From assembly GCA_947034895.1 (NCBI GenBank), contig OX344761.1:90657447-90721446 (forward strand): a stretch of DNA of 64,000 nucleotides. The letters are read 5' to 3'. The position numbers and the translations under genes were made by a program. This document shows, in pieces, positions 46,070-59,095 of this stretch (within the stretch, counting starts at the first letter, position 1; every line of letters starts with the position of its first letter). The notes under the pieces are model-generated. The model was not told the DNA's origin. It ran no database searches and saw only the letters and a program-made list of their open reading frames with translations. This DNA is from Rhytidiadelphus loreus. Taxonomy: Eukaryota; Streptophyta; Bryopsida; Hypnales; Hylocomiaceae.

Positions 46070-47864
46070 TTCGCTAACACTCTAAAATCTAGGTCTTCTA
46101 CCGTTGATGGAATTTTATAGGATGAAGAGAACTAGTGACCCACAAATCAATATTCCTAGCTCCACTTTCACGTAAAGTAGGAAACTAGGACTTTGGAGTT
46201 TGCTCGTGAATTGGGCGACCTTAATTAATCAATGGTGCATACTTTGCAGCAATTGATGCTGAAATCTTGTACACCATGTCTAAAATTAACACTTAAAATA
46301 CGACGCAGTCAAATTCTGACAAAAATAGAACACACCAAGATACTCTAACAAAAACAAGACACTACAAAGAATATCAAAAATTGCTACAACTTAGAGTGTA
46401 AGCAAGGAGAAGAAAACATTCACCCAAACAACATGGCGGAAGCATTAGAACTTGGCAGGAGTAGACAAATAAACTTGGCAAAGGTGGGAACAGGTGGAAC
46501 AATCTAGCAGGTGAGATAACAACGTGGCAGGCAAGAAACTACAATCATTGAGTTGTAATCATGGAATTCGGGAAACAGTTAATGGCTGGGGAATTCTAAT
46601 CCATAAGATGTAGAAGATCCCCACTGCTCGGGCAATCCTAGCTTGTTTTTTCAAAATAACTACTCATTATTATCAAAGGGATACGGCCTTTCTTTGGCCT
46701 CAATATTTCCCTAATGCATGATTTCTTAGATTTCAGTGTATAAAACAAACTAAACTAAACTAACAAACAACCGAATTCATGTTTTTTCCAAATTTATCAT
46801 TAAATTGGTGGTAGTGTCATTCTATTGTAAAATGCACTAGAAGCTCTAAAAGATTGCATGTGATTTCCTATCAAGAGTTTAGAGCATCCTCTTTTGTAGT
46901 AACTTTAGCTACATCCTTTGTAGTGTGTCTTGATTTGTGAGCCCAAAGCTAATGTCTTAGATGAGTCTAAAATGTGAGCTTCTAAATTTAATAAAATTTT
47001 ACGAGTTTTACAGTAGTACTATCACTCGTAGAAAATGTTGTCCTAAACAACAAAAAGTCAACACTTCCTTGTTGTTTCGGGTACGAGCGGACAGGACTTG
47101 TTGAATTCTGTTGGTTCTTTCAACAGATGATGCCAGTATTCTGTTAATCTGGGCACTCTAGAATTCAACATGTATAGAATGATGAATTTCCACTTTATCA
47201 ATATCTTGTTGTTGTGTCATACAAGGTCACTTGGATAGTTCATGCTTTTATTTATGAATCCACCAGGTTACATTTCATTCATGTCTAATATCATATGCAA
47301 AATCATTTTTCAACTTTGACATTGCTCATGCACTTGTATATATATATCGATGGTATTTGTACATCAATTGGCAGTTTTTGTTTGTTTTCTTGCTTAATTA
47401 TAAGAGTACAATGGCTTAAATTTGTTTCTCTACTTCCCTCTTCATAAAGAATTTCTACCTTCTACATAACTATAAAAGAAACAGAACTTGTATTCTCTTT
47501 GTCTTTACCATTCAATGAAGCCACTTTAATTCCTCTCTACAATTCCTCATTATTTCAGAACTGTAAGTTTGCATGAACAACCTTTAACTCTATAAGGTAA
47601 GGGGTTATAAAGGTGCACTAAATCCTACATCACATCCCAAATGCATTGTGCCATTTAAAAAAATAAGAAATGAAATGCTAATAACTAACAGACTTTTTCA
47701 ATGAATGACCACATGCATTCACACTTTACATTTGCCAATGCACATACATAATATCATTGCCATAAAACTATGCTGGCTTTTGCCTTAGCTAACTAAACAT
47801 TCGTGTGCATGGAATATTTATGTAATACTACTACAGCTATGAAGGAAAAAAATGCAAAGTTCCT
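46070..47864. other. AT-rich intergenic DNA
   Basis: Includes a short TATATATA run near 47338. No coding region or repeat terminus supported. Confidence 0.45.
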
Positions 47865-48200
47865 AAGATAGGAGGTCCTAGAAGCACACAAGATGTGAAA
47901 TTGCCCACCTCCTCAAATGTGCACTATTTGTACATGTTTCTTTCTCATAGACTTCAACAATGTACAAACAATCAACAATGTAAATTTGAGGAGGTGGGCA
48001 ATTTCACAGCCCTATGCCATTTCAACTTCAAAATTTCATAACTAATTCTACAAAACTCCAAAACATATTAAACAACTTGGGTTAGATGTCAATTCTACAC
48101 GCCTTTCTAGGAAATTTTACTGAAAAATTGTTCAAGAAGATTCAACTCCCTACATTTCAGTTTCAGCACTTATATGGACAATTTATAGACCTTGTGCCTT
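47865..48200 (+). mobile_element. Family A MITE with strong internal hairpin
   Basis: Left end AAGATAGGAGGTCC, right end GACCTTGTGCCTT. The hairpin pairs TTGCCCACCTCCTCAAATGT (about 47903) with AATTTGAGGAGGTGGGCAAT (about 47982). The right half matches the other copies. Confidence 0.7.
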
Positions 48201-48342
48201 AATCCAGTTTGCCTCAGCCTTATCCAGTTACATATCCCTTTTGACCTACCTGATGTGCTATGCAAACAATGACATGTATACCTACCACTTCAAATGACCA
48301 CAACACATACAAATGACTTACTATGATTTTGGAAGGCATTTT

Positions 48343-49341
48343 TCAATGATCCTCTTCTGTTGATTCACCGACATTGCGGTCAAAAACCTCCTGTATCTCT
48401 TCAATCCCATTGCCAAGAACTTCATTCATTCTAATGCTCCTCCCGGTTGGAAGTGGATTTGAATTTGTCTCTGGAATTACAGTTGGAGCACGAAGTCCTT
48501 CGAAGTCGACATTTTCCCCCATTCTGAACATCTTAGGTTCCTCTTCTTCCATTTCATTGTCTACTCGTCGCCCCCTTACCTCTGTTCGCAATACAATTTT
48601 CCAACCATGTTCTTCCTCTACATCTGAAAAAAATACTTGCTCACAGTGGATTGGAAAAGCAAAAGATTCGTAACCAAACGGTACAAGTGATCCAAAATTA
48701 GCCATTGTAAATCCCCACTCATCTTTCTTCATTGTAGCATTCCTACCCCTATAGTTAGCCTTCACCCATTCACAGACTAACAAAATTGTACAGTGCCATC
48801 CATAGTTGAGCTCCACAATCTCTAGAATTTGTCCTATGTACTCCAATGATGCATCAATGAAATTTTGATCTTGCCTCCCTGATCAACATGGTCTACGAAA
48901 AATTGCAGCCACCCTTGAGTCACATGTTTTGCTCAACCTATCATTTGCACTCTTCACTCAATAATGGTACCCATATGCATACATACTTTTGAACTTTCAT
49001 GCTTGTAGAGATGGTGGCTTAGAAGAGTCTTGTACATCTTCAGAGATTTGAACCCCTAACTCCAAATTGTCATTAATCTCTTTATAAATCCATTGAGCAA
49101 AGGGCGGCACTTCTTCGAGACTTGGAGGATATGGAACCCATCTCCTTCCACTCCTACGTGGATGTTTGTTACGAAACTCTGCTCTTTCTTTCGTACGCTC
49201 TTGACAAATTCCTTCATATCTCCTGTAGTACATTCCATAGTACAATAAAAGATTGTTCACAAGAAACATATTTAATACAGAACCATAATGTCCCATATGT
49301 GCATAGTAATCATTGCACTCCTTATAAACTTTGCCTTCCAA
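48343..49341 (-). pseudogene. CACTA element second ORF, C-terminal part (DUF4216 region)
   Basis: The 3' part (48846-48343) reads EYIGQILEIVELNYG, then CEWVKANYRG and EVRGRR, which is the DUF4216 pattern of plant CACTA proteins. Upstream, the same gene continues as GRRWVPYPPSLEEVPPFAQWI (49341-48997), KSANDR and CDSRVAAIF, but with in-frame stops near 48998, 48958 and 48886. The order matches the tail of DUF4218-DUF4216 proteins. Role in the element is unknown. Inactive here. Confidence 0.7.
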
Positions 49342-50358
49342 TTCATAACTAAGGTAGTAGCACCCATAACTGTCAATTTAAAGATTTTGGACATGATGTC
49401 AATTAATACGAATCCAATAAATTATTGGACCCTAATATCAAGAGCTAAATTTTTTTTATGTACTTTCAAGTGTATTTTTTAGATACTATAAGTATAAGTT
49501 ATGAATTTTTAAAGACACAACTATAAATGCACCTAAAATCAACTTTACAATCTCATACATAGATGTAGTACATCCTTGAAACCGCATCTTCTTACTTTCC
49601 TTAGATTATCCAAAATTTTAGAGCATGTGGTTATGGGTGCAGTGAGGCTTATGGATGGTGCTAAGTTACCTTCTATCATTCCTAATTCTGATCCAATTGT
49701 ATGCACATTGATTTGAAATGTGGCACATTAAGCTGTTCCACAAACGTTGAAAGGATCTGAACTACTTTTATCTAAGTACTTTCTCTGGAGTTATAAAAGA
49801 AATCACATTGACAACAAACAAGTATTTAACATTTACATATTCATTTACAATTTCTGATAAAATGCAGTCTGCATTAAATACAAATCTAACTTAGTCTTTG
49901 TTTACTTCACAAAAAAGGAAAGCCAAAAAATGATGATACACCAAAATATAGAAAAGGATTATGTTAACACCTACTATCCCTAAGACCCATGATGGGAATC
50001 TTTCAACTCTAGATTACAGCTACTACCTCAATTTCTAACATTTTTCTATAAACCTTTTTTTTAAGACATGAAATTGCAAAATCTCTTGGGGAATTCAATT
50101 ATAATTTCAGTAGGTTCATAGGAGCTACCACTTTCCCAACTTCAATCTAAGGAGCCGCTTGCTTACAAGGACATAAAAATCTCTTAAAATTCTATATTTT
50201 CTAATTTTTTCTTTTCATCACTCAAGACTGTTATTTTCTCCTCTACATGTAAAGCTTTCATTTATTTGAATTTCTTCATTCAGATTAGTTATTTCAGTGT
50301 CAATAAGGTTCTCAATTTCAAAACAATCATTGCACCATCCTAAAAACATTCTCCCTCT
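49342..50358. other. Non-coding DNA between CACTA coding parts
   Basis: AT-rich, with no recognisable domain on either strand. Probably intron or inserted sequence of the CACTA element. Confidence 0.4.
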
Positions 50359-50677
50359 AAGGTAGGTGGCTAGAAAGCGACACTTTAAGGGTTGTTGGGC
50401 CTTTTTATGGGTTTCAGATGCCTGAAAATAATTTCCCTTATTTTCCACTTGAATGAAAATTGATGTGGAATCTGACACAATTTGTTTCATATTTTTCAGA
50501 GCATTTTTGAATTACTTATGAATTCCAAAGAATTCTATAGTAAACACTTATTTTTTTTAATCTTAGGTCTTGCTAAACCCAAGCACTCATGTGCAGTTTG
50601 AAAAAAGATATGGCTTGATAAAAAACAAGCAAAACCGCATTCAAAAAGTATTACACAAGGTTATTAGATACTACCTT
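50359..50677 (+). repeat. Family D MITE (AAGGTAGG group), probable
   Basis: Starts AAGGTAGGTGGCTAGAAAGC and shares GACACTTTAAGGGTTG-, GATGTGGAA- and TTTTTGAATTACTTATGAAT-type blocks with the copy at 59096. The right end (CTACCTT at about 50671-50677) is weak. Confidence 0.5.
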
Positions 50678-51720
50678 TACTAAACTTAAATAGACCCTAC
50701 ATTCTTTTAACATTTGTAAGAAGGCAATTATACAATCAATTCTCATTTATAAAAATTAAGTGGACACACCTTGGCTTTGGAATGAACCCTCCCTAGCTAT
50801 TATTCCAACCATTGGTGAAGTATGAAGCAATATATGACAAGTCTCAATTATACTTTCACATTGTTGGCAGTCCATTTTAGAACCACTGAGTGTCCATTTA
50901 AGAGCTCCCTATGGGGCTGTTTGAAGAAAATGGTTACTTTTTGAGTCACTTACCTTGTAATTCTTATCCACTTTGAATGTCATCTTCCTCTTTTCTGAGT
51001 AGGTCAAAAAAATGCTTCCTTGTGGCTAATTTTCTTTACGTTGTAATGAATATATGCAATTTTCTTCATTCATTATAGTCATATAATTTCTAGAACCTTC
51101 CTCAATTATGTTTTTCACAATCATTATATTCAATGGAATTCACTTAAGCACATATCACAAAAACTTTGGACAATCATTTTGGGTAGGGTGGATTGATTTA
51201 GAACATTTAAGTCTAATTTTTTTAATAAATTAATTCACATATTAGACATCCCTAGCTAGGATACTCACATTTGAAATTTCATACTAACAGCTCGGGTTCC
51301 ATCTAAAAACTATGAATGACTCCGTTTTTACTTATATCCCAGAACTACTTCTACTTCATAAATTCTTTAGGAATGACAATTCAGTTTGTGATTTTTAATT
51401 CTTCTTATTGAATGCAATTTTTGAATGAAAAAATGAAAAAACCAAAATCATGATATTTAGGACAGTTCATGTGTTATTCATACCTAACATGCATCTTATA
51501 TTATTAGTGTTGAAGCACTACAACATGAATGGGGAAGAACTTACTCTCGATAAGGCTCCATGTGCGATGCATTGTCCAATACAAAATCATGCATTGCATT
51601 CCTCAACTCCTCTGATAATTCCTTGGGTTTTCCCTTGCCTTCCACCATTTCGTCAACCATTGTTGGCTCTTCTTTGTCTTCCCACACTCTTCGTGAAGTA
51701 ATGTTGTACTCTACCATATA

Positions 51721-52467
51721 CTATGTTATGAATCCCAAAGTTTCCTCAACTTCATAACCTTTTGCAATACTGCCTTCAGGTTTTGCTAAGTTTCTAATAA
51801 ATCCTTTCAATGTCTTGAAGTACCATTCATATGGATACATCCACCTTGTATGAACGGGTCCGCACAAGAAAATCTCTTCTACTAAATGGTTAGGAAGATG
51901 TGACATTATATCAAAAAATGATGGTGGCATCTCTTTCTCAAGCAAGCACATAGTCTCCGCACAATCAATCGTCAACTGCGCTTTGTCGTCACTATTAATC
52001 GCCTTAGCATTCAATTTCCGAAACACTCGACTCAAGCGAATGATAGCACTAGTGAACACCTTGTTTGCAATCCTCCTAAAACATAATGGCAGAATTTGTT
52101 GTAGAAGAACATGAAAATCGTGTGACTTCAACCCTGACAATTTTCCTTTCTCAATTTTCTTATGTAGAAAGCCTACATAATTAGTTGGTGTTCTCAAAGC
52201 TTTGAGAACACGTAGCACCTTCGCCTTATCCTCTGTCGATAGCACATAAGTTGCGTCGGGCATGTAGAATCTTTCGCGGTTTGAACCAACTGCTTGTAGA
52301 TGGAGATGAGGTCGGATGTTTTGTACTTGCATGTTTGCTCTGACAGTAGGGGAATCTTTCAACCCATGCAACTTTGACTGCTTACAACAATTGCACATAA
52401 TTATCTTGACACCACGTGAAATCCTTAATTTACTCATGAAGAAATGAACTAAGCACTCTCCAACCAA
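51721..52467 (-). pseudogene. CACTA transposon protein, DUF4218 segment
   Basis: A 248-codon open frame. Key family stretches in order: GLKSHDFHVLLQQILPL, AIIRLSRVF, CLLEKEMPPSFFDIMSHL, NHLVEEIFLCGPVHTRWMYP, FKTLKGFIRNLAKPEGSIA, GYEVEE. This is the DUF4218 region that follows the TNP2 transposase in plant CACTA elements. The frame has no ATG at its beginning, as expected for an internal exon or a fragment. The preceding exons that link TNP2 to it were not found, so the gene is incomplete. Confidence 0.85.
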
Positions 52468-52598
52468 ACTATTTTTTTAAACCCACAATTAATTCCAAGA
52501 AGAAACCCAATATCTTTTCAATACCATAATGTGCAGATGAACCACAAATTTTACATATTGCATCCATCTACAAAATGAACAGAGCAAAAATTCTCTAA

Positions 52599-52820
52599 TC
52601 CTTAAAGGACAAAGGGATGACATTGGAAATCATCCCATTCCATTACCGAGTGAATCATGGGCTTTAGAAATAGCAAAAGCACTCATTGGAAGTCAAACTA
52701 CTATAGAAGACCTCCCCTTTTCACAACAAAATTTTGAGGATGAATAGTTGCACTTCTATCCTACTACAAGGATTACCTGTCATCCATCAGCCGCCAAACG
52801 TCCTCCTCGACGTTTAAGGG
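52599..52820. mobile_element. TTAA-flanked MITE, 222 bp, degenerate
   Basis: Left CTAA-TCCTTAAAGGAC, right the complement of TTAA-CCCTTAAACGTC. The ends resemble those at 4115 and 56754 with mismatches. The interior is non-coding. Confidence 0.45.
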
Positions 52821-53109
52821 TTAAGTATGGATTCCACGATCTTCCAGTTTTTGAACATGAAATAGGGTTCACATCTTAGTTATTAAATATTTTTAATAAC
52901 TTATCTTCTCAACAGTTCAAGTCTTGGTTCTTCCTTCTCTGCTAGCTATGAATAAGAGCATGCAATGAAATATTTCAATTCTTTAACTTCCAACTTGGAA
53001 AAGAATATGAACAAATTCACCAGAAAATGCCATGGAAGTTGCTAAGCAATTGCAGTTCATGCGAGATCCCTATCAATATTTTAGTTTCGTTTCCACAACT
53101 CCAAAAGCA

Positions 53110-53430
53110 GAATGCTTTAAAAGCGCAAAGGCTCTAATACTGGTCAACTCCTTAAGTGTCCACTACTTGTACATGTTGCTTCTTTGTAGCCTTCTACAAC
53201 CTACAAGCAATGTACATTTGAGGAGGTGGACAATTTTAGAGTCCTATGTTTTTTCAACTTCCACTTTCCATAACTAATTCCATAAAACTCCCCAAAATAT
53301 GAAACAATTTGGATTAGATGCCAATTTCACTTGTTTTCCACGGAAAATTTATAGAATTTTTTTTTAAATGCTTCTAGTCCCTAATATTCAGCTTCAACTT
53401 TTAGATGGGTGCTTTATGAACCTACTACCT
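53110..53430 (+). repeat. Family A MITE, diverged
   Basis: The hairpin half AATGTACATTTGAGGAGGTGG is recognisable near 53209 and the right half includes CAATTTGGATTAGATGCCAA. It ends CCTACTACCT. The left terminus is degenerate. Confidence 0.55.
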
Positions 53431-53924
53431 CTATATACATTTTATACAATGACCAAGAGAAAGACATCTTCTTCAAATTTCATAGTGTACATGTCTTATA
53501 CTTGTTATAATCAATATATACTTCACTACTGTCACTTATGAGAATTTAGTGACATGCTCAGTACATCACATCTAATTTTCCAATGACAACATATAAGGGC
53601 AATTTATTTTTCTCATTGTCGTAAATGATTTTTGAAATACCCATATACTTCTAATACACATCACTCAAGCTTGGAATGACCTTCCACTATGCATTATTAA
53701 TTACTAAGAGACCATATTTTACATAAACAAATTACAGACTTCATTAGCTACATTGATCTCAATATAAAAAAAGAGTTTCATGGTGGGTCACTCTTCATAA
53801 ATTGGGCTCTCTTTACAACAAACTCTATCTCTACCTATGACAGGATTGAATTCCCCCCTCCTGTGATTCACAATCAATCAAAACAATTACTGTATATATT
53901 AAAGTTGGATTTTTAAAAAGCATT

Positions 53925-54215
53925 GAGGTTCAAAAGTCAGTCATCCTGAAATGTATTTTATTTGTACATGTTGATCTGTAGTTGTAACAACAATGCATAT
54001 GTAGAGTCCATTTCAGGAGGAGGGGGATTTCATAGTCTCATGCCATTTCAACTTTACATATTCAGAAGTAAATCCTAAAAGCTCAGAAAAAAATGAAACA
54101 AATGGGGTTCCATGCCAATTTCATTCTCTTCTAACAAAAATTTACTGAACAATATTTCAAGAACTTTCAACTCCCCTAATTCATTTTCCAGCTTTTAAGT
54201 AGTTACTTTATAGAT
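53925..54215 (+). repeat. Family A-related MITE, strongly diverged
   Basis: The right-half blocks (ATGCCATTTCAACTT, a GAAACAAATGGGGTTCCATG run) and a hairpin half (CATTTCAGGAGGAGG near 54009) are recognisable. Termini are not. Confidence 0.45.
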
Positions 54216-54355
54216 CTCGTTATTTACATTATTTCAAAGATATGGATGAAAGGACACTTCTCCCATCTACTACACCGATAAAAATTCCCTTATAAAATGA
54301 GATCATGTACAGTCCTATGACTACATGCATTTGCTTGGCAATTGATACATGACAA

Positions 54356-55853
54356 TTATTTCAAATCATGAATAGAAATTTGTACCTTCCAGTAAGGGGG
54401 TTCATAGAAAATACTCTTTTGTTTAACACCATGAAGTTTGACCGGGTCATCACTTGAATTCTGTACTCCACCTTCTCTCAAGAACTCATCTCTTTCACTC
54501 CCCCATTGCAGCACTTCTTCACTAGTTGGTCTATCGGGAGCCAAATGCCACTCCTGTTGATTATTAAAAGCTGCCCTTGCTCTCCGAAATGGATGATTAG
54601 CATCTAGGTACCTTCTACCCCCCGATAAATCATTTTTCCTAATAGTTGTGCGTGCTCTGCACATGTCTCTGGTCCACATAGGGGACACCTTTTGTACCCA
54701 TGCACTTGTTGTCCTGATAGAAGTCCATAGGCGGGGAAATCATTCACTGTCCATATTAACATTGCCCGAAGAGAGAATGTTCTTTGACCTTCCGGTTTTG
54801 ACATATCTATGGTCAGTACACCTATCCATAGCTTCTGCAAATCACGGACAAGAGGGGCTAGGAAAACATCGACATTTTTGGTAGTTGTAGCTTTTGGTCC
54901 AGGAATGAGTATAGCTAAAGATATGAAAAACTTCTTGGTCAAAAGCCAGGGGGGAAGATTGTAAATTGTTATCAAGAATACCCATGTTGAGTGCTTTATA
55001 GCATTATTCTTGTATGGAATAATGCCATCTCCAACTAATCCCAAGCGAAGATTCGTCAAGACTTCAACAAAGTCGGGGTACAGGTGATCAATGTGTTTCC
55101 ACTGCAAGGTGTCACATACGGACCTCATCCACAAGCCCTCTGATTTGTGATTGTCATGCCAAGTCATGTGCTTTGCTACATCAGGGCACTTGAACATTCT
55201 CAACAAATGTTTGATGATATCAAAGTAACTGACCACCCGTTGTGGAATTCTATTTGATCCAGGAATATATTGTGGTTGTTGGCATGTTGGGCACTGAGTT
55301 AGGCCTTCATTCGTCCCCTCAAACAAGACATGCCCATCGGGACAGCAATGCACTTGCTTATGTTTCAAACCCAATTTCATCAACATCGATTTCACCTCAT
55401 AAGATGTCTTGGGGAAGCAGTTCGAGGTAGGCAAAAGGTCCCCAGCTATCCACGTTAGCAAGGCATCTACAAAGGTATTTGGCACCGAATAAAGACTACA
55501 TAGCGAGAACAACACGATGCAACACTGAAGACGGTTTTGAGTGCTGCCTTCAAAGACTCTCTCTGTAGATTCTCGTACCAAGTACTGTAATTGTTCTTCA
55601 TTCACAAGTCCGTCTTCTTCGTCACCAATTCCATGCATGCATTCTTCTTCGTCATTGTCGAGGATGTCATTGTGAATTTTGTCTATTCGTCCAAAGGCAT
55701 CTCGGGCCATGCTCTCTACATCCACAGCGGTCCTCCTTGGCCATGTGAATCCATCCTCACTGTCTTCACGTTGTTGGGGCCGATACGGCTCTTCTTCTTC
55801 TTCTTCTTCTATAGGTGGTGCAGGACCACGCACATTTTGCCCGTCAACAGTCT
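54356..55853 (-). pseudogene. CACTA TNP2-type transposase (Transposase_21) fragment
   Basis: The exon begins after a TTTGTGCAG acceptor at about 55854 and runs 417 codons. It has a poly-Glu stretch near its start, a zinc-binding-like CPTCQQPQY, and then the core signatures MTWHDN, SLAILIPGPKA, FLAPLVRDLQKLW, LRAMLIWTVNDFPAYG and KRCPLCG. After YRGVEGT the frame closes at 54604, and the family sequence continues in another frame from about 54640 (GGRRYLDANHPFRR, KQKSIFYEPPYWK), so there is a frameshift near 54610-54660. A donor GTACAA follows EPPYWK at about 54386. The expected next exon (HNLDxMHIEKN) was not found. Confidence 0.85.
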
Positions 55854-56753
55854 GCACAAAACCATTACAGAAGGCTTAATTTTTTGTGTACGTTTAGGAC
55901 AATTCAAAAGCAGGCCTCTTTGTCAATCAGATTCTTTTCCAAGATAAAATAGCATATTCATTTGCCTTGCAAGGTATTTGAAACTTCATACATGTTCATA
56001 ATAAGCTAAATGAAACTTTGGATTTGGAAAGTGACATTTCCATTCATGACCAAATGAAAATGAGAATAACTGCATTCATTGCATCATAGCAACTCACCAT
56101 AACAGGATACCTCAAGCATATTTACTGTGGTGTCTAGCCACAATTTCAACTCTCCTTATGTGAGCACCTCCTCAATGTGTGCATGCACATGGATATTCAG
56201 TTAAACCCAATCTCCGTGCTATGGAGCGCTCTATATGATAAGCTGCATTTAATCTTTCTCGCATATTGGCAACTTTGTACAATACAAAGATTTATGTTGC
56301 CTTCAGGATTGGTATATGTAAAAGTAAGGGTACAACCATCCACTGCAATTTGGCGATGTTCCACATGAACACTGCATTATACAGCAGAGGAACCAACTTC
56401 AGCAGAATTAAATGACCTTTCTCGTTACAGTATTAGAAAAAGAAATTCCAAACAACCACATCAGGTAATGTCATTCAAATTTTCAATGTAAGAACCTCTC
56501 CTGAAATATCAAAGCTGAGCCCATTGTAGTATTGGGTTTGAAGGACCCAATTGAACAATGATATGACATTTATAATGACATTATAGCAATGAAAACTTCT
56601 GACTAAGAAAATGACGATAAGACTTTGCAATGCTGTCTATACAGCCTTCAAGAGAGTTACATGTGCATGTCTACCTCAAAGTTCTGTACTTAGAGATGTG
56701 CACCAACTAATTACCAAAAAGTAGCCTTTTCTAAGCCATTCAATATGAGTTAA
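55854..56753. other. Sequence 5' of the CACTA transposase exon
   Basis: No coding segment recognised on either strand. It may contain 5' exons or promoter of the CACTA element, but no CACTA terminus was seen. Confidence 0.4.
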
Positions 56754-57686
56754 CCCTTAAAGGACCGTCACTATACTTTCACCAAAAACGCTCCAAAACT
56801 GTCATTTCTAGTACAAGTATCAAAATTTTGAAATTTTTTTTTTTTGACATATCTAACCGTAGGATCTTGTATTATATAGTATCAAAAACATGGGTAAAAA
56901 TTTCAGACATTTCTACCGGGTGGATTGCAAGATATAAGCATTCAAATTAACTAAAATCATTTTTTAGACCCTGTGAAAATCAGGGCAGCTGCACTTCACA
57001 AGCTCACATTTCTAAGAAAAAATGACCTAAATGGTGGTGCTTCTTTGGATTTGTTTTCCTAGACAAGTTGGCCACATGCTTGAAAAATTTCAGATCATTT
57101 GGAATAGTACAACATATAGGAAAAAAATAGTAAGTAGGTAGTAGTAGAGAATGAATTAAAAATACTAAATTATTTACAATTTAAATATGGAATTGAAAAT
57201 TTCCTATCCCAATGGTCTAAATGTTGTAATAATGTATCTACATCCTATGATTTTATTTTTGTCCAAAAATATTGAAAATTGGGTAAGATAAAGGATTTCA
57301 CCCGGATTTCAAAGTTTATTTTAGAGTAGGAAATCCAAAACTACCCACAAACAAAAAATCCTCACAACTTTTGACTCATTGATCAAAATGGAATGATTCA
57401 AAACTTTTTGTGTATATAAAACTCTAGAAAATCAGTTCCAAATTTTTATTTCTGAAAAAAGTGATTTTTTTATCTGCCCGAACTGCCCGGTTGGGGAAAA
57501 AAATAACATATTAGGCTATAACTTTTGACTCGTATTTCCAAATGTCATGAAATTTGGTGCATATGAAAGATCTTCCTCGCCCCCACATTCTATTAGAATT
57601 TTAGCCCCAAATATGAAAATCTCCGCTCGTAGGTACCTGCCCAAATTTTCTATACAGCCAAAAAACACAGTCCGGTCCTTTAGGGG
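56754..57686 (-). mobile_element. ~0.93-kb element with TTAA and CCCT/CCCCT ends
   Basis: Left TTAA-CCCTTAAAGGACCG, right the complement of TAAA-CCCCTAAAGGACCG. The ends agree over about 14 bp with one mismatch. It appears to lie in opposite orientation to the element at 60039, because the CTAACCGTAGGATCTTG block is near the left end here and near the right end there (as the complement). Interior non-coding. Ends are piggyBac-like; no transposase. Confidence 0.65.
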
Positions 57687-59095
57687 TTTAGGGACTTACA
57701 AACTTAAATTGAAGGTAATTTTGTTGTAGTTTTTAGAAAACTTTTGAGCAAAGCGTACTTGTGAATGAACACAATGAAAGTAATGAATACAATTTTGAAC
57801 GTCCAAAAATTCATCCCCGACGGTTCTGCAAGAATAGAACTTGGATAGTGTAGACCGAAAATCATGGGACTACCTGTGCCAAAGGCGTGGACCAAATTAT
57901 GCAATCAAATTTTCATAGTAAATGTTCAGTATTGCCATGTGGATGTATTGCTTAAAAAACCAACTCACTGGATATGTCCATACTGAAAAAAAAAACTTTG
58001 CTTAGTTGATGCTGCCGCTAAAGAACATTATCTCTCAACTACAATAAAAGTACTACTGATACAACTTCAAACCAAGTGCATGTTGATACGACCTGACCAT
58101 AAAACAAGGAAACATATGACAACCTCCTCTTTTTTATATGGAAATTTTGCCTTCCTTTCCCTACGAACTGTCTTGCATTTCTACAATTTTAAAGAAAAAT
58201 GAAATGCACTGGGACTAAGAGAATCAAATAATTTATTTCTCTTTGGAATTCAAGCGCCACATATGTTTAATTTGCAATGTGCTATTACTCTGATGTATTC
58301 CAAAATGCGCTGATTTAATCCAAAATCTATAACTGCCCTATCCTAGTATAAGTGACATGAAATTGCCAAGATGTACATGACAATTTTTGACTCATTGCAT
58401 TTGGCTAATATAACAACAGAAATGTCATATGTTGCACCATGTACTAACCCACAATTAACATCATTCACCAAAAACATATAATCCAGCCATGTCTTATAGT
58501 GCAAATTATAAGCATCTATTAAGCTAAGGTATATTGAAACCAAATCAACTTATCACTGTTAAAATCAAAACATGTTTCAAGTTTTTTTTTGGTTTCCAAT
58601 CATCCGTACCTGTAGAAGACTTGAACTTCACAAGAATTTTGCTCCCAGTTTAAAGAACTCCATGTACCTAAATGCAACAGAACTGAATTCAATGTACCAT
58701 AATTACCAAAATACACATTAGATTTTGCCAGACCCAGCAAGTAGACCAGAGCAAGCATCTGCGGAAATACCTACATCATTCAGCATTCAAGTGCACTGGA
58801 CTAAGAGAAAAAATACAAGCCTTGGTAGGGGCTGACAAGTATGTGAAACACTAATATCAATCCTGACCGGTGAGACTTAAATTGTGAGTGGAACATCCAC
58901 CTCCTAAACTACTGTGTCAATACTTTGAATTAGGAATGTGACAAGCATGCTGCTGATGCTTTAAGTTGCACCCATGGTTCAGATTCCACAAGTTGCAATA
59001 TATATTAACTGACAGGTAACTTAAATGTAAAGGCCAATTAATCCAGTTGACCACCAACCTTCTTCAACCTAATCCAGTATTCCAGAGAATTATAT
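57687..59095. other. Intergenic DNA
   Basis: Two similar short runs, GCACTGGGACTAAGAGAA (58207) and GCACTGGACTAAGAGAA (58793), are the only structure noticed. No gene supported. Confidence 0.4.

Larger units (their letters stand above)
48343..55853 (-). mobile_element. Decayed autonomous CACTA (En/Spm) element body
   Basis: On the minus strand the usual order TNP2 transposase, DUF4218, DUF4216 is present, which identifies an autonomous-type CACTA element. Three family A/D MITEs lie within its introns or gaps. I could not find a matching pair of CACTA termini, so the coordinates cover only the recognisable coding parts. Confidence 0.7.
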
